A stretch of DNA of 64,000 bases from Mucilaginibacter glaciei (GTDB lineage Bacteria > Bacteroidota > Bacteroidia > Sphingobacteriales > Sphingobacteriaceae). Location of the stretch: NCBI RefSeq assembly GCF_014773245.1, contig NZ_JACWMX010000003.1, positions 496,001 to 560,000 of the forward strand. Direction: 5' to 3'. Positions 53,693-62,977 of this stretch are shown here, one piece after another. The notes under the pieces were generated by a model. It was not told the DNA's origin, did not search any database, and worked only from the letters and a program-made list of their open reading frames with translations. Made by a program: the position numbers and the translations under genes. Within the stretch, counting starts at the first letter, position 1. Every line of letters starts with the position of its first letter.

Positions 53693-55987
53693 ATGCTCGA
53701 AAAACAAGTTTTTCTTTTCTGTACCTTTCTGTTGGTCACCTGCACCGCATTAGCACAGGAGTCCAATCTTGTAAAGTATGTGAACCCTCTGGCGGGTACG
53801 GCTACCAGCACAACGCCGTCGGCATTAAAACATGGTTCGGTCGAAGCTAATTTTGCCAACACCATTCCATCGGTTTGTACCCCCCTTGCTATGACCCAGT
53901 GGACGGCACAAACGCAGGCTGCCGAAAAGAAATGTATACCGCCTTATTACTATAAAGACAACTTGTTTTACGGTTTCAGGGCCACGCACTGGATAAGTGG
54001 CTCCTGCATGCAGGATTATGGCAGCTTAACCGTTATGCCGCGTATGGGTAAGTTAAATGTGAGCAAAAAAACCGTCGAGTTTAAGCATTCGGATGAATTG
54101 GCTACGCCTTATCTTTACCGGGTAAACCTACCTGAGGCCAAATTAACTGCAGAGGTTACATCTACACCGCGTTGTGGTATCATGCAGTTTACTGCCGCCG
54201 CTGCCGATAGCCTGTACTTGTTGCTAACACCTAATAGTGACTTTGGGCAGGGCTTTATTAAGGTAGATGAAAAGCGCGGCGAGATCTACGGCTATAACCC
54301 GGTGCACCGCATTTACCAGGGTTGGGGGAAGTCTGCCGGTTTTAACGGTTATTTTGTAATTAAGATTAACAGGAAACTGGTCCGTTACGGTACATTCTCG
54401 GGAAATAGTATCCTGTCGGGCAGTAGTATATCATCAGGAAAGGATATAGGGGTTTATATTGGCCTGAAGGTAGCCAAAGGCGATAAGGTGCGGGTTAGTG
54501 TGGGTACGTCATTTAGCAGTGTAGCAGGTGCACGTAAAAACCTGGAGGCAGAAATATCCGGCTGGAATTTTGAAAATAGTGTTGCACAATGCAAAGCAGT
54601 TTGGCAGCAGGCGTTAAAACAGATAGAAGTTACTACCAGTAAAGAAGTTGACAAGCGCATTTTTTATACGTCGTTTTACCATGCTCTGCAGCACCCACGC
54701 CTTTATAATGATGTCGATGGCACCTATCCCTTATTTTCTTCAGATCATAAACTGGGTAAGTTATCCGGTGGTAATTATTATGATGATTTTTCGCTTTGGG
54801 ATATTTACCGTGCACAGATACCCCTTTTAGAAATTCTGCAGCCCAAACTAGTTAACAACCTGGTGCAATCGTTAATTTTGAAAGGTACACAGGGGGGTTG
54901 GTTGCCTATCTTCCCCTGTTGGAATAGTTATACGTCAGAAATGATAGGCGATCATACCACGTCAATCCTTACCTCGGCCTATCTAAAGGGTATCAGTCAT
55001 AAAAACGAATTGCTTGCCTACAAACTGATGCGGCGCAACGCGTTTGACCAGCCTGAAAAAAAAGAAGACTATGTAGAAGGTAAGGGCCGCCGCGCTCTAA
55101 ATAGCTATATAAAGTATGGCTATATCCCGCAGGAAGATAGTGTGAAGGATGCCTTTCATAAAATGGAGCAGGTGAGCCGAACGCTGGAGTACGCGTACGA
55201 CGATTATGCCCTGTCGCTCCTGTCGCAAAAGCTTGGGCGGCAATCCGATCACAACATATTGCAAAAGCGGGCCATGAACTACAAGAATGTGTTTGATCCC
55301 GCTGTGAGATCGGTAAGGGCGCGGCTTTCAAGCGGTGTATGGCTAAGCCCTTTTAACGCCGATAAGAAACAAACCTATATTACAGAAGGCACACCAAGGC
55401 AATACACCTTTTATGTACCGCATGATGTAGCCGGGCTTTCCGCTTTGATGGGCGGGGCGAAGCAAATGGAAAATGCGCTGGATAGTATCTTCATAAAGAA
55501 CGAGTATTGGCACGGTAATGAGCCGGGGCACCAGATCCCCTTCATGTACAATTACACGGCCAGTAGCTGGAAAACACAGCGCGAAGTGCGCACCATATTA
55601 CAAAATGAGTACAGCGATGGCCCCGGCGGTTTGGGCGGTAATGATGATGCCGGCCAAATGTCGGCCTGGTATATGTTTGCAGCGATGGGCTTTTACCCAC
55701 TCAATCCGGTATCGGGGCAGTATTTACTTTGCTCGCCAATATTCGATAAGGCTGTAATTAATTTGGCTGGTAATAAAAGGCTGATTACCGTATGCCACAA
55801 GCAATCAAAAAACTCAATATACATTGTTAAGGTTAAACTGAATGGTGCAGACTATTCCAAAAATTATATCCAATATAGTGATGTGATCAAAGGCGGTACT
55901 TTGGATCTTTATCTGCAAGATCAACCTTCCCTGGTTTGGGGCAATAAACCTACAGACAGGCCGCAAAGCCTGTCACCTAACCGTTGA
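53693..55987 (+). CDS. GH92 family glycosidase (alpha-mannosidase family)
   Basis: 764 residues, signal peptide to about residue 22 (ALAQ). GH92 features: LVKYVNPLAGTAT, FRATHWISGSCMQDYGSL, DDFSLWDIYRAQIPLL, GNEPGHQIPFMYNYT with probable acid E610, and GGNDDAGQMSAWYMFAAMGF with D651/D652 in the base region. The usual QGN/GFQHTHLSG element of N-glycan mannosidases is changed to THWISGS. It lies 9 bp before GH28 in a pectin-like locus without other mannose enzymes, so its natural substrate may not be an N-glycan. Family call is firm, specificity open. Confidence 0.92.
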   Translation: MLEKQVFLFCTFLLVTCTALAQESNLVKYVNPLAGTATSTTPSALKHGSVEANFANTIPSVCTPLAMTQWTAQTQAAEKKCIPPYYYKDNLFYGFRATHWISGSCMQDYGSLTVMPRMGKLNVSKKTVEFKHSDELATPYLYRVNLPEAKLTAEVTSTPRCGIMQFTAAAADSLYLLLTPNSDFGQGFIKVDEKRGEIYGYNPVHRIYQGWGKSAGFNGYFVIKINRKLVRYGTFSGNSILSGSSISSGKDIGVYIGLKVAKGDKVRVSVGTSFSSVAGARKNLEAEISGWNFENSVAQCKAVWQQALKQIEVTTSKEVDKRIFYTSFYHALQHPRLYNDVDGTYPLFSSDHKLGKLSGGNYYDDFSLWDIYRAQIPLLEILQPKLVNNLVQSLILKGTQGGWLPIFPCWNSYTSEMIGDHTTSILTSAYLKGISHKNELLAYKLMRRNAFDQPEKKEDYVEGKGRRALNSYIKYGYIPQEDSVKDAFHKMEQVSRTLEYAYDDYALSLLSQKLGRQSDHNILQKRAMNYKNVFDPAVRSVRARLSSGVWLSPFNADKKQTYITEGTPRQYTFYVPHDVAGLSALMGGAKQMENALDSIFIKNEYWHGNEPGHQIPFMYNYTASSWKTQREVRTILQNEYSDGPGGLGGNDDAGQMSAWYMFAAMGFYPLNPVSGQYLLCSPIFDKAVINLAGNKRLITVCHKQSKNSIYIVKVKLNGADYSKNYIQYSDVIKGGTLDLYLQDQPSLVWGNKPTDRPQSLSPNR

Positions 55988-55996
55988 ACACAACTT

Positions 55997-57457
55997 ATGC
56001 AGCCCAAAAAATACCTTTATACCATTGTTTTATGTACCGCGCTGGCCATCAACTTTGCTGCTTTGGCTAACCCGGTGCAGCGGGTGTTTGATATTACTCA
56101 ATACGGTGCGAAGGCCGACGGGCGTACCAATAATGCCCTTGCTCTGCAAAAAGCTATTGATGCCTGCTGGCGCGCCGGGGGCGGTAAGGTGCTGGTACCA
56201 GGTGCGGGCATTTACCTTGCGGGGCCGTTTAATCTCCGTTCGCACGTCCAGTTTGAGGTAGCCGCCGATGCTACCCTATTGGCAAGCCCAGATGAGAAAC
56301 TGTATACCGAAAGTGCTTTTCGTGCCAATAAGGGGGAGGGTACTATCTGGATAGGCGGCAAGGACCTGGAGGGCGTTACCCTTTGCGGCGGCGGCACCAT
56401 TGATGGTAATGGCATTACATTTATGGGTAAGGAACTGGGCGACTCGTATGAATTGAAACCCTTTAACGTAGTGGACCCGCGCCCGCACCTGTTAACACTC
56501 ATTAATTGTAAGCAGTTACGCATCCGCGACCTGGTGATCCGCAATTCGGCTTACTGGACCATCCACCTGGTGGGCTGTAACGACGTGGTGATAAACGGTA
56601 TTACCCTTTTAAACAGCATCAAGGTGCGCAACAGCGATGGGATAGACCTTGACCACAGCAAGAACGTGCGCATCAGTGATTGCTATATCGAATCGGGCGA
56701 CGATTGTATCTGCCTCAAAAACAGGCGCGAGTATCAGGAGTATGGTGCCTGTACCAATATTGTAGTAAGCAACTGCACTATGACATCCAGTTCATGCGCT
56801 ATCAAGATAGGTTCAGAAAATATGGATAGCATAAGCCATGTACTTATCAATAACTGCATCATTAAAAATAGTAACCGTGGCCTGGGTATCCAAAACAGGG
56901 ATGAGGGTACGGTAAGCGATGTGGTGTTTTCCAATATCCTGATTGACGCGCACCTGTTCTCGGACGTGTGGTGGGGCAAAGCCGAGCCAATTTATGTAAC
57001 CGCTTATACCAGGGCAACCACCAACAACAAGGATGCCGGCTGGAGGCTGCCACCTGGCGAAAGTAAGGGTAGGGTAGGCAGGGTAAACAACATCTACTTT
57101 AGCAATATTAAGTGCCAGAGTGAGAATGGCATTTACTTAAGTGGCGAAACCGCGGATAAGATAACAGGGATCTATTTTGATAACGTAGACCTGCAATTAA
57201 ACAAAACCACCAATAACCCGGGGGGAGTATATGACCGCCGCCCGGCCAATGTGGAGGGGCTTATCAAAGGGCGTACATCCGGTTTTTACCTGGACCAGGC
57301 TACAGATATAACCATTCGTAACTCATCGGTAAAATGGGGCGTAAACAGGCCGTCGTATTTCGCACACGTATTGGAAGCGCACGGGATTAACAATTTAAAA
57401 GTAACCGGGCTTGATGGCGAAGCGGCTCTTCCCAACGTGTTAAAAATTGTTCAATAA
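55997..57457 (+). CDS. GH28 pectinase family enzyme
   Basis: 486 residues, signal peptide to about residue 25. Beta-helix with FDITQYGAKADGRTNNALAL, GGGKVLVPGAGIYLAGPFNL, GGGTIDGNG, the catalytic-region NSDGIDLDHSKNV and ESGDDCICLK, then SSSCAIKIGSE where classical members have GHG-type sequence. It is more like exo-polygalacturonase or rhamnogalacturonase-type GH28 than endo-enzymes (inference). It differs from the GH28 at 51961 in length and in the NSDG motif. Last gene of the locus; a strong terminator stands about 200 bp downstream. Confidence 0.9.
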   Translation: MQPKKYLYTIVLCTALAINFAALANPVQRVFDITQYGAKADGRTNNALALQKAIDACWRAGGGKVLVPGAGIYLAGPFNLRSHVQFEVAADATLLASPDEKLYTESAFRANKGEGTIWIGGKDLEGVTLCGGGTIDGNGITFMGKELGDSYELKPFNVVDPRPHLLTLINCKQLRIRDLVIRNSAYWTIHLVGCNDVVINGITLLNSIKVRNSDGIDLDHSKNVRISDCYIESGDDCICLKNRREYQEYGACTNIVVSNCTMTSSSCAIKIGSENMDSISHVLINNCIIKNSNRGLGIQNRDEGTVSDVVFSNILIDAHLFSDVWWGKAEPIYVTAYTRATTNNKDAGWRLPPGESKGRVGRVNNIYFSNIKCQSENGIYLSGETADKITGIYFDNVDLQLNKTTNNPGGVYDRRPANVEGLIKGRTSGFYLDQATDITIRNSSVKWGVNRPSYFAHVLEAHGINNLKVTGLDGEAALPNVLKIVQ

Positions 57458-57985
57458 TACTAACGTTGTAAGCTTAAAACGCCGCGGCGTAATACCAATT
57501 TATGAGCTGGCTGGACGTTATTATAGATTATACTTTATTGCTCGAAGATCGCTGTTGACGGCAGTCGTTGAATATCAACAGCTTTAAATATTGTAGCAGT
57601 TAGAATGAAATGCTTCTATTTGAAGTGATTTGTTGGTTTATGAAAATGGCCGAAAAAATAGTTAAACAAAAAAGACGCATTTTTTAATGCGCCTTTTTTG
57701 TTTAACTGACGACCTGTTGGGTGGTCTTTGTGAACCCCATTGGATTATTTTCGAACCATTTTCTCACAGAATTGAAGAAATTGGGAACATTAAATGATTA
57801 GTAATTCGAGTCCTGCTCGGTCTAGCTAAGTCGATAGCGGGAAAAGGACTAAAGTCGAACCGTTCGATTAACGATTTGAGGATCTTTGCTACTATATAAT
57901 CATGGTTCGAATCCAACTTGGCGTCGCTGTCACTTTCTAAACAAAAGTAATGCAATAATTTACCAATCATGGGCGACGTAATTAT
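57458..57985. other. Intergenic region with terminator and tRNA-like scraps
   Basis: 528 bp without a credible gene. It contains the perfect 12-bp palindrome ACGCCGCGGCGT (57479-57490), the terminator at 57661-57706, and two T-loop-like strings (ATTCGAGTCC near 57812 and GGTTCGAATCC near 57904) whose stems do not pair well. These strings may be worn tRNA 3' ends, but that is weak. Confidence 0.5.
57661..57706 (+). terminator. Long terminator hairpin closing the GH28 operon
   Basis: A 21-bp stem with one mismatch: GTTAAACAAAAAAGACGCATT pairs with the complementary arm ending GTTTAAC around TTTT. A-tracts and T-tracts on both sides allow it to work in both directions, as suits convergent genes. 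Confidence 0.85.
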
Positions 57986-60121
57986 CTACCTATTTGGTTG
58001 GAAAGCGGGATGACCTGCTTGCCATAAAGCAAAGGAAAACATGTTGGCAAAATTGCGGAAAGCAATCTGCTTATTTTCGGTAAAATGCCCGTTGTCATAG
58101 TTTACCGCAAGTAAAACAGGCTTTTTAGATGAAGTCGCAGTCTGCAAGGCGGCCGCGAACTTGCCGGGTTGCCATACAATGACGCGCGGGTCATAATTCC
58201 TCCTACGCAAATTACCGCAGGTAGGCCGTTCCTTCCTTCACATGCTGAAATGCATCCATTTCGTACAGTGCTTTGGCTTCAATAGAATCTTTTACTGTGC
58301 CAAACTCCTTTGTGTTATTTTGTCCGTTGGGTGAGTTTTCCATACGCAAGGCATTACTACAGCTTACATTGCTAATTGCGGCAGCGAAAAGATCCGGACG
58401 TTCAGTAATTGCCCGGCCAATAAGGATGCCGCCTGCACTTGTACCTTCTCCAATTAGGTGACTGGCGCTGGTATAGTGATTGTTGATCAGATATTCACCG
58501 GAGGCTATAAAATCCTTCCAGGTATTAGGTTTGGTGACTTTATATCCGGCCTTGTACCAGCTTTCACCTTTTTCGCTGCCGCCGCGTACGTGTGTTTCGG
58601 CAACAATCACTCCTTTATTGATTAACGCCAAATTATAGGTGCTAAAGTACGGGTCACCAGATGAACCATAAGCACCATAACCGGTCATATAACAAATGGC
58701 GTTTCCGTCCTTCTTAACATTTTTGTTGTACAATATGGTTAGCGGCACCATCGTACCGTCATGGCTTTTAATCTCTAATTCTTCTACCACAATATCAGCT
58801 ACCTCGGGATAATCGGTCTTCGGCGTCCATCCCGAAAGTTTGCATATACCGGTTAATGGGTTGTAACTATAAATGGTAAAAGGCTGTTTCCAAGAGGTAA
58901 CCATAATAAGAACCTCATTACTTGTGACGTCCATCGGCATGATCTTGGCCTGCCCGCTTACTGGTAGACTTATTTCTTCCACTTTGCCGCGTTCAAAGTT
59001 GTACTGAAAAGCTCTGGAATTTATCCCATCATTCCTGGTGTAGTAAAAAAAGTCTTTGCCACGTGATATATTGCTGATCTTGGCAGATTGTTCAGGAATA
59101 ATTGTTTCAGCATTAGCTACATCCAGGTGATTGACGTTTGTTTTGGTGATCTTAAAGCGGGTAGCACCTGCGTAGGTGAGCATATAGACATCATCACCGC
59201 GATTAAACAGGTCCGTAACCTGGTCTACTTTTTTTACCAGCCGTTTCCATCCGATCCGGGGTTTTAAAAGGTTGGCGGCAGGGGCATAAAACATATTATT
59301 ATCGCGGTTGACACCACCCAGTATAGCATAGATATATTTCATATCCTCGGAATAATAGATCAGGCAAAGGTCTTCGGGCTTGATGGCCAGCTTTGGGTCA
59401 TTTTTCCGGCTGAATAATAGTTGATCTGTGATCACCTTTGTGCCAACGGTATGATACATTGCGCGGGTGTCTAACATAGAACTCATCGCCGTTACATCAG
59501 CACTATTTTGAGCCGTGTAAATAAAACCTTTATCATCAGGTGTCCACCCGCTCACGCCAAACCAGGAAGGAAAGATCTTTTCGGGGTACAGCTTTTTGGT
59601 ATCAACATTCATGATGTAGATCGTCGAAGTTTCCGAACCGCTGACAGAGATGCCGATAGCGATCTTTTTGCCATCTTCACTGGGTAAGAAATAATTAATA
59701 GAATAGGTTTGCCTCCAACAGGTAGTGGGTCATACAACAAGATTTCTTTTCCGTTCTCGCCAACCCGGTAATATAACTTTCCTACGTTTTCAGCAGGTAG
59801 TGTTTTCTTATAAAAATACCTCCCGCCTTTCTTGCCTACAAAGTTGATGTTGTATGGTTTAAGCAGGTTAGAAGTTTCGAATGTTTTGATCAGGCTATCC
59901 CTGCCCGGGATCTTGTCTAATAGTGTGTTAGTATAGTCAGCCTGTGCTTTGAACCATGTCTTTACGACGGTATCTTTTGTGTCCTCCAGCCAGCGATAAT
60001 TATCTGTTACCTGCATCCCGAAATAGGTGTCTTTTATCGGCTTCTTTGGAGATGCGGGAATTTGTGCATAAATCTGAGATTGCACCATTAGGGCTAAAAA
60101 AAACACCATTAGCTTTTTCAT
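57986..60121 (-). pseudogene. Prolyl oligopeptidase (S9A) broken by frameshifts
   Basis: The start (60121) gives a signal peptide and the S9A N-terminus (DTYFGMQVTDNYRWLEDTKD). The propeller frame breaks near 59700-59706, where one base appears missing; the adjacent frame continues with SINYFLPSEDGKKIAIGI. Catalytic Ser is in GEGTSAGGILIGRAI. The frame breaks again near 58195-58215 after HVKEGTAY, and a third segment holds the Asp region (NYDPRVIVWQPGKFAAAL) and His (YDNGHFTE). With the breaks repaired it would be an intact peptidase of about 710 residues cleaving small peptides after proline in the periplasm. At least two frameshifts make it a likely pseudogene unless the assembly is faulty. 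Confidence 0.85.
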
Positions 60122-60551
60122 AATCGAAGATTTAAGGTTGACTAAATATATTGTTGATATACAGTATATAAAGATGTGTAAATTTGATATAGATGTAACG
60201 ATTCGAATTATATTGAATAATATTTGCTTGCATTTATACAAAGAAGAGGTTGAGAAGCGAATGCATTAGGCATGATTACTTTCGCTTAGTTAGCCCGCTT
60301 CATTCAGGAAATAAAAAAGTACACGTTGCAGGATTTCACTTGTATATCTTCCATCAGCAGCGCCGAAATCGATAGCGCTTTAATGTGTACTAAAGCCTAA
60401 TTGATATCTGTGTAAACCAATTTTCACATTATTATCATCCAATTCCAAAACCCGATAAGCAATGTTTATTATCCTTAGGCGGTACACTGTCTTATTTGCA
60501 GTAAATGAACGAGAGCGCGAAGAGCGTGATAGCTAATGCTGTTGTTATAAG

Positions 60552-60605
60552 TTTTACTGTTATCATGAGTTTGTTATGATGTTTAGCAAACTTATAACAG
60601 TAAAA
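60552..60605. repeat. 12-bp inverted repeat with 30-nt spacer
   Basis: TTTTACTGTTAT (60552-60563) and ATAACAGTAAAA (60594-60605) are exact reverse complements. GTTATAAG (60544-60551) also complements CTTATAAC (60591-60598), so alternative pairings exist. On the minus strand the hairpin would cover the start of the small 24-codon frame. Function unknown. Confidence 0.5.
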
Positions 60606-61233
60606 GGAGTGTTTTTAAATCAATGAGTAAGCAAGTAGTTTTAATGATTGAATGGAGGCTTTGACATAGTATAGTGCCAATTAGGCAAAAAAGCCCCCAA
60701 GTAACTTAGAGGCCCACTAACCAATATTATCTTATATTAAAAGTGCTTTTACTGTTTTATAAGCTAAATTGCTGAACAGGTTACTTTAATCATTCCAACA
60801 TTATTCTTTAAAAATAAATTTCGAGAGTTAACTAAAAAATATATTTCAAACGTCTTTTTATAACACGTCCATTACCCTTTGGGTACTGCTTCAAGATTTC
60901 TTGAAACAAACTTTCACGGATGAAGAAAAATCCTTCGACTGAATAAACTATAGCATTCCTTGTTATACTATTTATCTTATAGGAAATATATCGTGCCCTT
61001 GACTTTCTTTGGCATCAATTATCCATTTATAATCTTTCTCAACCCTAAATTTTGTCGAAATACTAGTTGAACCTCATTCGATTTACCGAGTGCCATTAAT
61101 GAAAAATTTATTCATATTGCTCCAATAATTGGGTCGTATCTCTCTACTGTCTTATTGCAATTAATCATCTTTTGTTAAAATGTAGCTCCTTGGAACTCAT
61201 TCAAGAATTAAAAATTTTAACACAGGTTATTTA

Positions 61234-61257
61234 ACTGGTTCGAGCCCAGTTTGGGGA
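61234..61257 (+). other. tRNA 3'-end-like fragment (T-arm plus acceptor strand)
   Basis: ACTGG, a 7-nt loop TTCGAGC, and CCAGT form a perfect tRNA T-arm, followed by a 7-nt acceptor-like strand TTGGGGA. No matching 5' half (TCCCCAA) or anticodon arm is found upstream, so this is a fragment, as left at the edge of tRNA-integrated elements. Confidence 0.4.
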
Positions 61258-61302
61258 TGGACGTTTTTTCAACCAAGACATATGATGTGGCATATTTTAA
61301 GG

Positions 61303-62904
61303 CTATTTATGCATTTTGTTAGCTATAGCAAGCGCATTATATGCGTTAATTATACCGCCAGTGCGACTTAACTGTTTAAATGGTACTTTTTCATCTGTGC
61401 CTGGTTTAGTGACTGAAGTTTCCGACCACAATACGGATCGTTCTATGCATAACATAACCTGCTTAAAGTCCAATTGCGGATAGTAATTCCAGATTAGGGC
61501 AGCAAGGCCAGCTGCTGTAGGGGAAGCATAACTTGTACCCGAATCTCTGTTGTAATTGCCATGAAATGCGGTAGAATAAATATCATCTCCAGGTGCGAAA
61601 AAGTCAACAGTTTTTTTGCCAAAGTTACTATGCCGCCAAACAAGACCGTCACCATAAGTAGTGGCACCAACCGTAAACAAATTGTTAGCCCTTGTCCCGT
61701 TTGCAAACACAGAAGAAGGGTAATTAATAATTGAGTCATTGTCTGTTGCGTCATTACCTGCAGCGGCAAATATTAATACCCCTTTAGAGGCTGCATACCG
61801 AACGGCGTTATCCACCAATTCTTTTTGCGGCGAAGTTTGCTTTCCTAAACTGATATTGATAATTTTTGCCCCATTATTTACCGCGTATCGAATGGCGTTA
61901 GCAACATCTTTATCTCGTTCTTCACCTATCACTTTTGGCGTTACTATCTGAATCGGCATAATTTCTACCCAGTCACTAATCCCTTTCATGCAAGCGTCAG
62001 TTTGTGATGCAGCAATGATTCCTGCTACACCGTTACCATGCGACATGGCCGCGGTCATTCGGGCATTTCCATAGTAAACGTTAGCATTGGTAAAAGGATC
62101 ATCCCCGGGAGATTTTTTCCGAAACCAAGTTACATCATTATGAGCTATAATGGTATTAGCCGTTTCATATTCGCCCTTGTAGCGATCGACTACTGATTGG
62201 TAGCCCTTAATAACCGCTTGAAGCGTTAATTTATTTCTTTTAGCAGTATCATTTGACATAACACGGGGTAATACCAAGGTCTGAGCCTTTATAATATTCG
62301 AATCCGCATTGCCCAAAACGGTTCGATTTAGAATGTTCTTTAAATAAATTGAATCTGTATGTAGAAGATTTATCCAATAAGTGTTAAGCAGCTTCAATGC
62401 GGAAATCGCAGGTTCGGTTCTTTGAAAAATGCGTTTCCGGAAAGCCAAATTTTCTTCAGTTTGCTTTTTCATTTCTTTCCAATTCCTGTATTTGGGCGTT
62501 AAGCTATCAGTTGAATTTTCATAGATGCTTTTATATTTCACATATTCCCGTACGCAGTCGTAAGTTTCAGCTTCGCAGTCGCCAACAAAGTTCCACCCGT
62601 GCACATCATCGATATAGCCGTTACCATCGTCGTCCACGCCATTACCGGAAATCTCTTTTTGATTAGTCCATATAGCGCCTTTAAATGCAGGGTGCGAAAC
62701 ATCCATACCTATATCAATAATGGCCACAATCACTTTTCGCTTTGGTCTTAAATTTTTTAATAAAGTTACCCTGGCTTTGTTTACACTCATACCATGAATA
62801 CTGTCATTGCCATAATCCAGCAGCTGCCAGTTTTTTGGTGGCACTTGTGCTAAACCGTTGACGGTAATTAGGCTCAGAAAGCAGGTGAATATTATTTTGC
62901 TCAT
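61303..62904 (-). CDS. Subtilisin-like serine protease (S8)
   Basis: 533 residues, signal peptide to about residue 19 (GLAQ). Catalytic triad: D64 (AIIDIGMDVSHPAF), H289 (MSHGNGVAGI) and S458 (SGTSYASPTAAG), with oxyanion Asn in AAAGND. A calcium-loop-like segment GNGVDDDGNGYIDD (88-101) follows the Asp. The 225 residues between Asp and His far exceed the usual S8 spacing and include a charged, probably helical insert (about 110-265), as in other Bacteroidota exported subtilases. No C-terminal sorting domain is seen. A degraded paralogue lies 73 bp upstream on the same strand, pointing to tandem duplication. Substrate unknown. Confidence 0.92.
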   Translation of the reverse strand: MSKIIFTCFLSLITVNGLAQVPPKNWQLLDYGNDSIHGMSVNKARVTLLKNLRPKRKVIVAIIDIGMDVSHPAFKGAIWTNQKEISGNGVDDDGNGYIDDVHGWNFVGDCEAETYDCVREYVKYKSIYENSTDSLTPKYRNWKEMKKQTEENLAFRKRIFQRTEPAISALKLLNTYWINLLHTDSIYLKNILNRTVLGNADSNIIKAQTLVLPRVMSNDTAKRNKLTLQAVIKGYQSVVDRYKGEYETANTIIAHNDVTWFRKKSPGDDPFTNANVYYGNARMTAAMSHGNGVAGIIAASQTDACMKGISDWVEIMPIQIVTPKVIGEERDKDVANAIRYAVNNGAKIINISLGKQTSPQKELVDNAVRYAASKGVLIFAAAGNDATDNDSIINYPSSVFANGTRANNLFTVGATTYGDGLVWRHSNFGKKTVDFFAPGDDIYSTAFHGNYNRDSGTSYASPTAAGLAALIWNYYPQLDFKQVMLCIERSVLWSETSVTKPGTDEKVPFKQLSRTGGIINAYNALAIANKMHK

Positions 62905-62977
62905 GATTTCGAATTAAAACTTATGAATTAGCCAAGATATTGGTTTAGCGCTTTATAAATAGTTCAAAGTATAACAA

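Larger units (their letters stand above)
60122..61302. other. AT-rich gene-poor stretch
   Basis: 1181 bp with no credible long gene. It holds an inverted repeat (60552-60605), a tRNA T-arm-like fragment (61234-61257), and a possible 24-residue peptide on the minus strand (60492-60566, one hydrophobic segment, no clear ribosome-binding site). The rest shows nothing recognisable. Confidence 0.55.

Noticed and set aside
57800..57915. Two T-loop-like strings (ATTCGAGTCC, GGTTCGAATCC) as tRNA genes
   Set aside because: Flanking bases do not form proper T-stems, and no acceptor, D or anticodon arms are visible, so no tRNA gene is called.
57764..57970. A 68-codon minus-strand open frame downstream of the terminator
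   Set aside because: No family features, overlaps tRNA-like scraps and AT-rich DNA, and has no signal or neighbour support.
60680..60720. Terminator-like AAAAAAGCCCCC...GAGGCCC string
   Set aside because: The arms pair poorly and no gene ends here.
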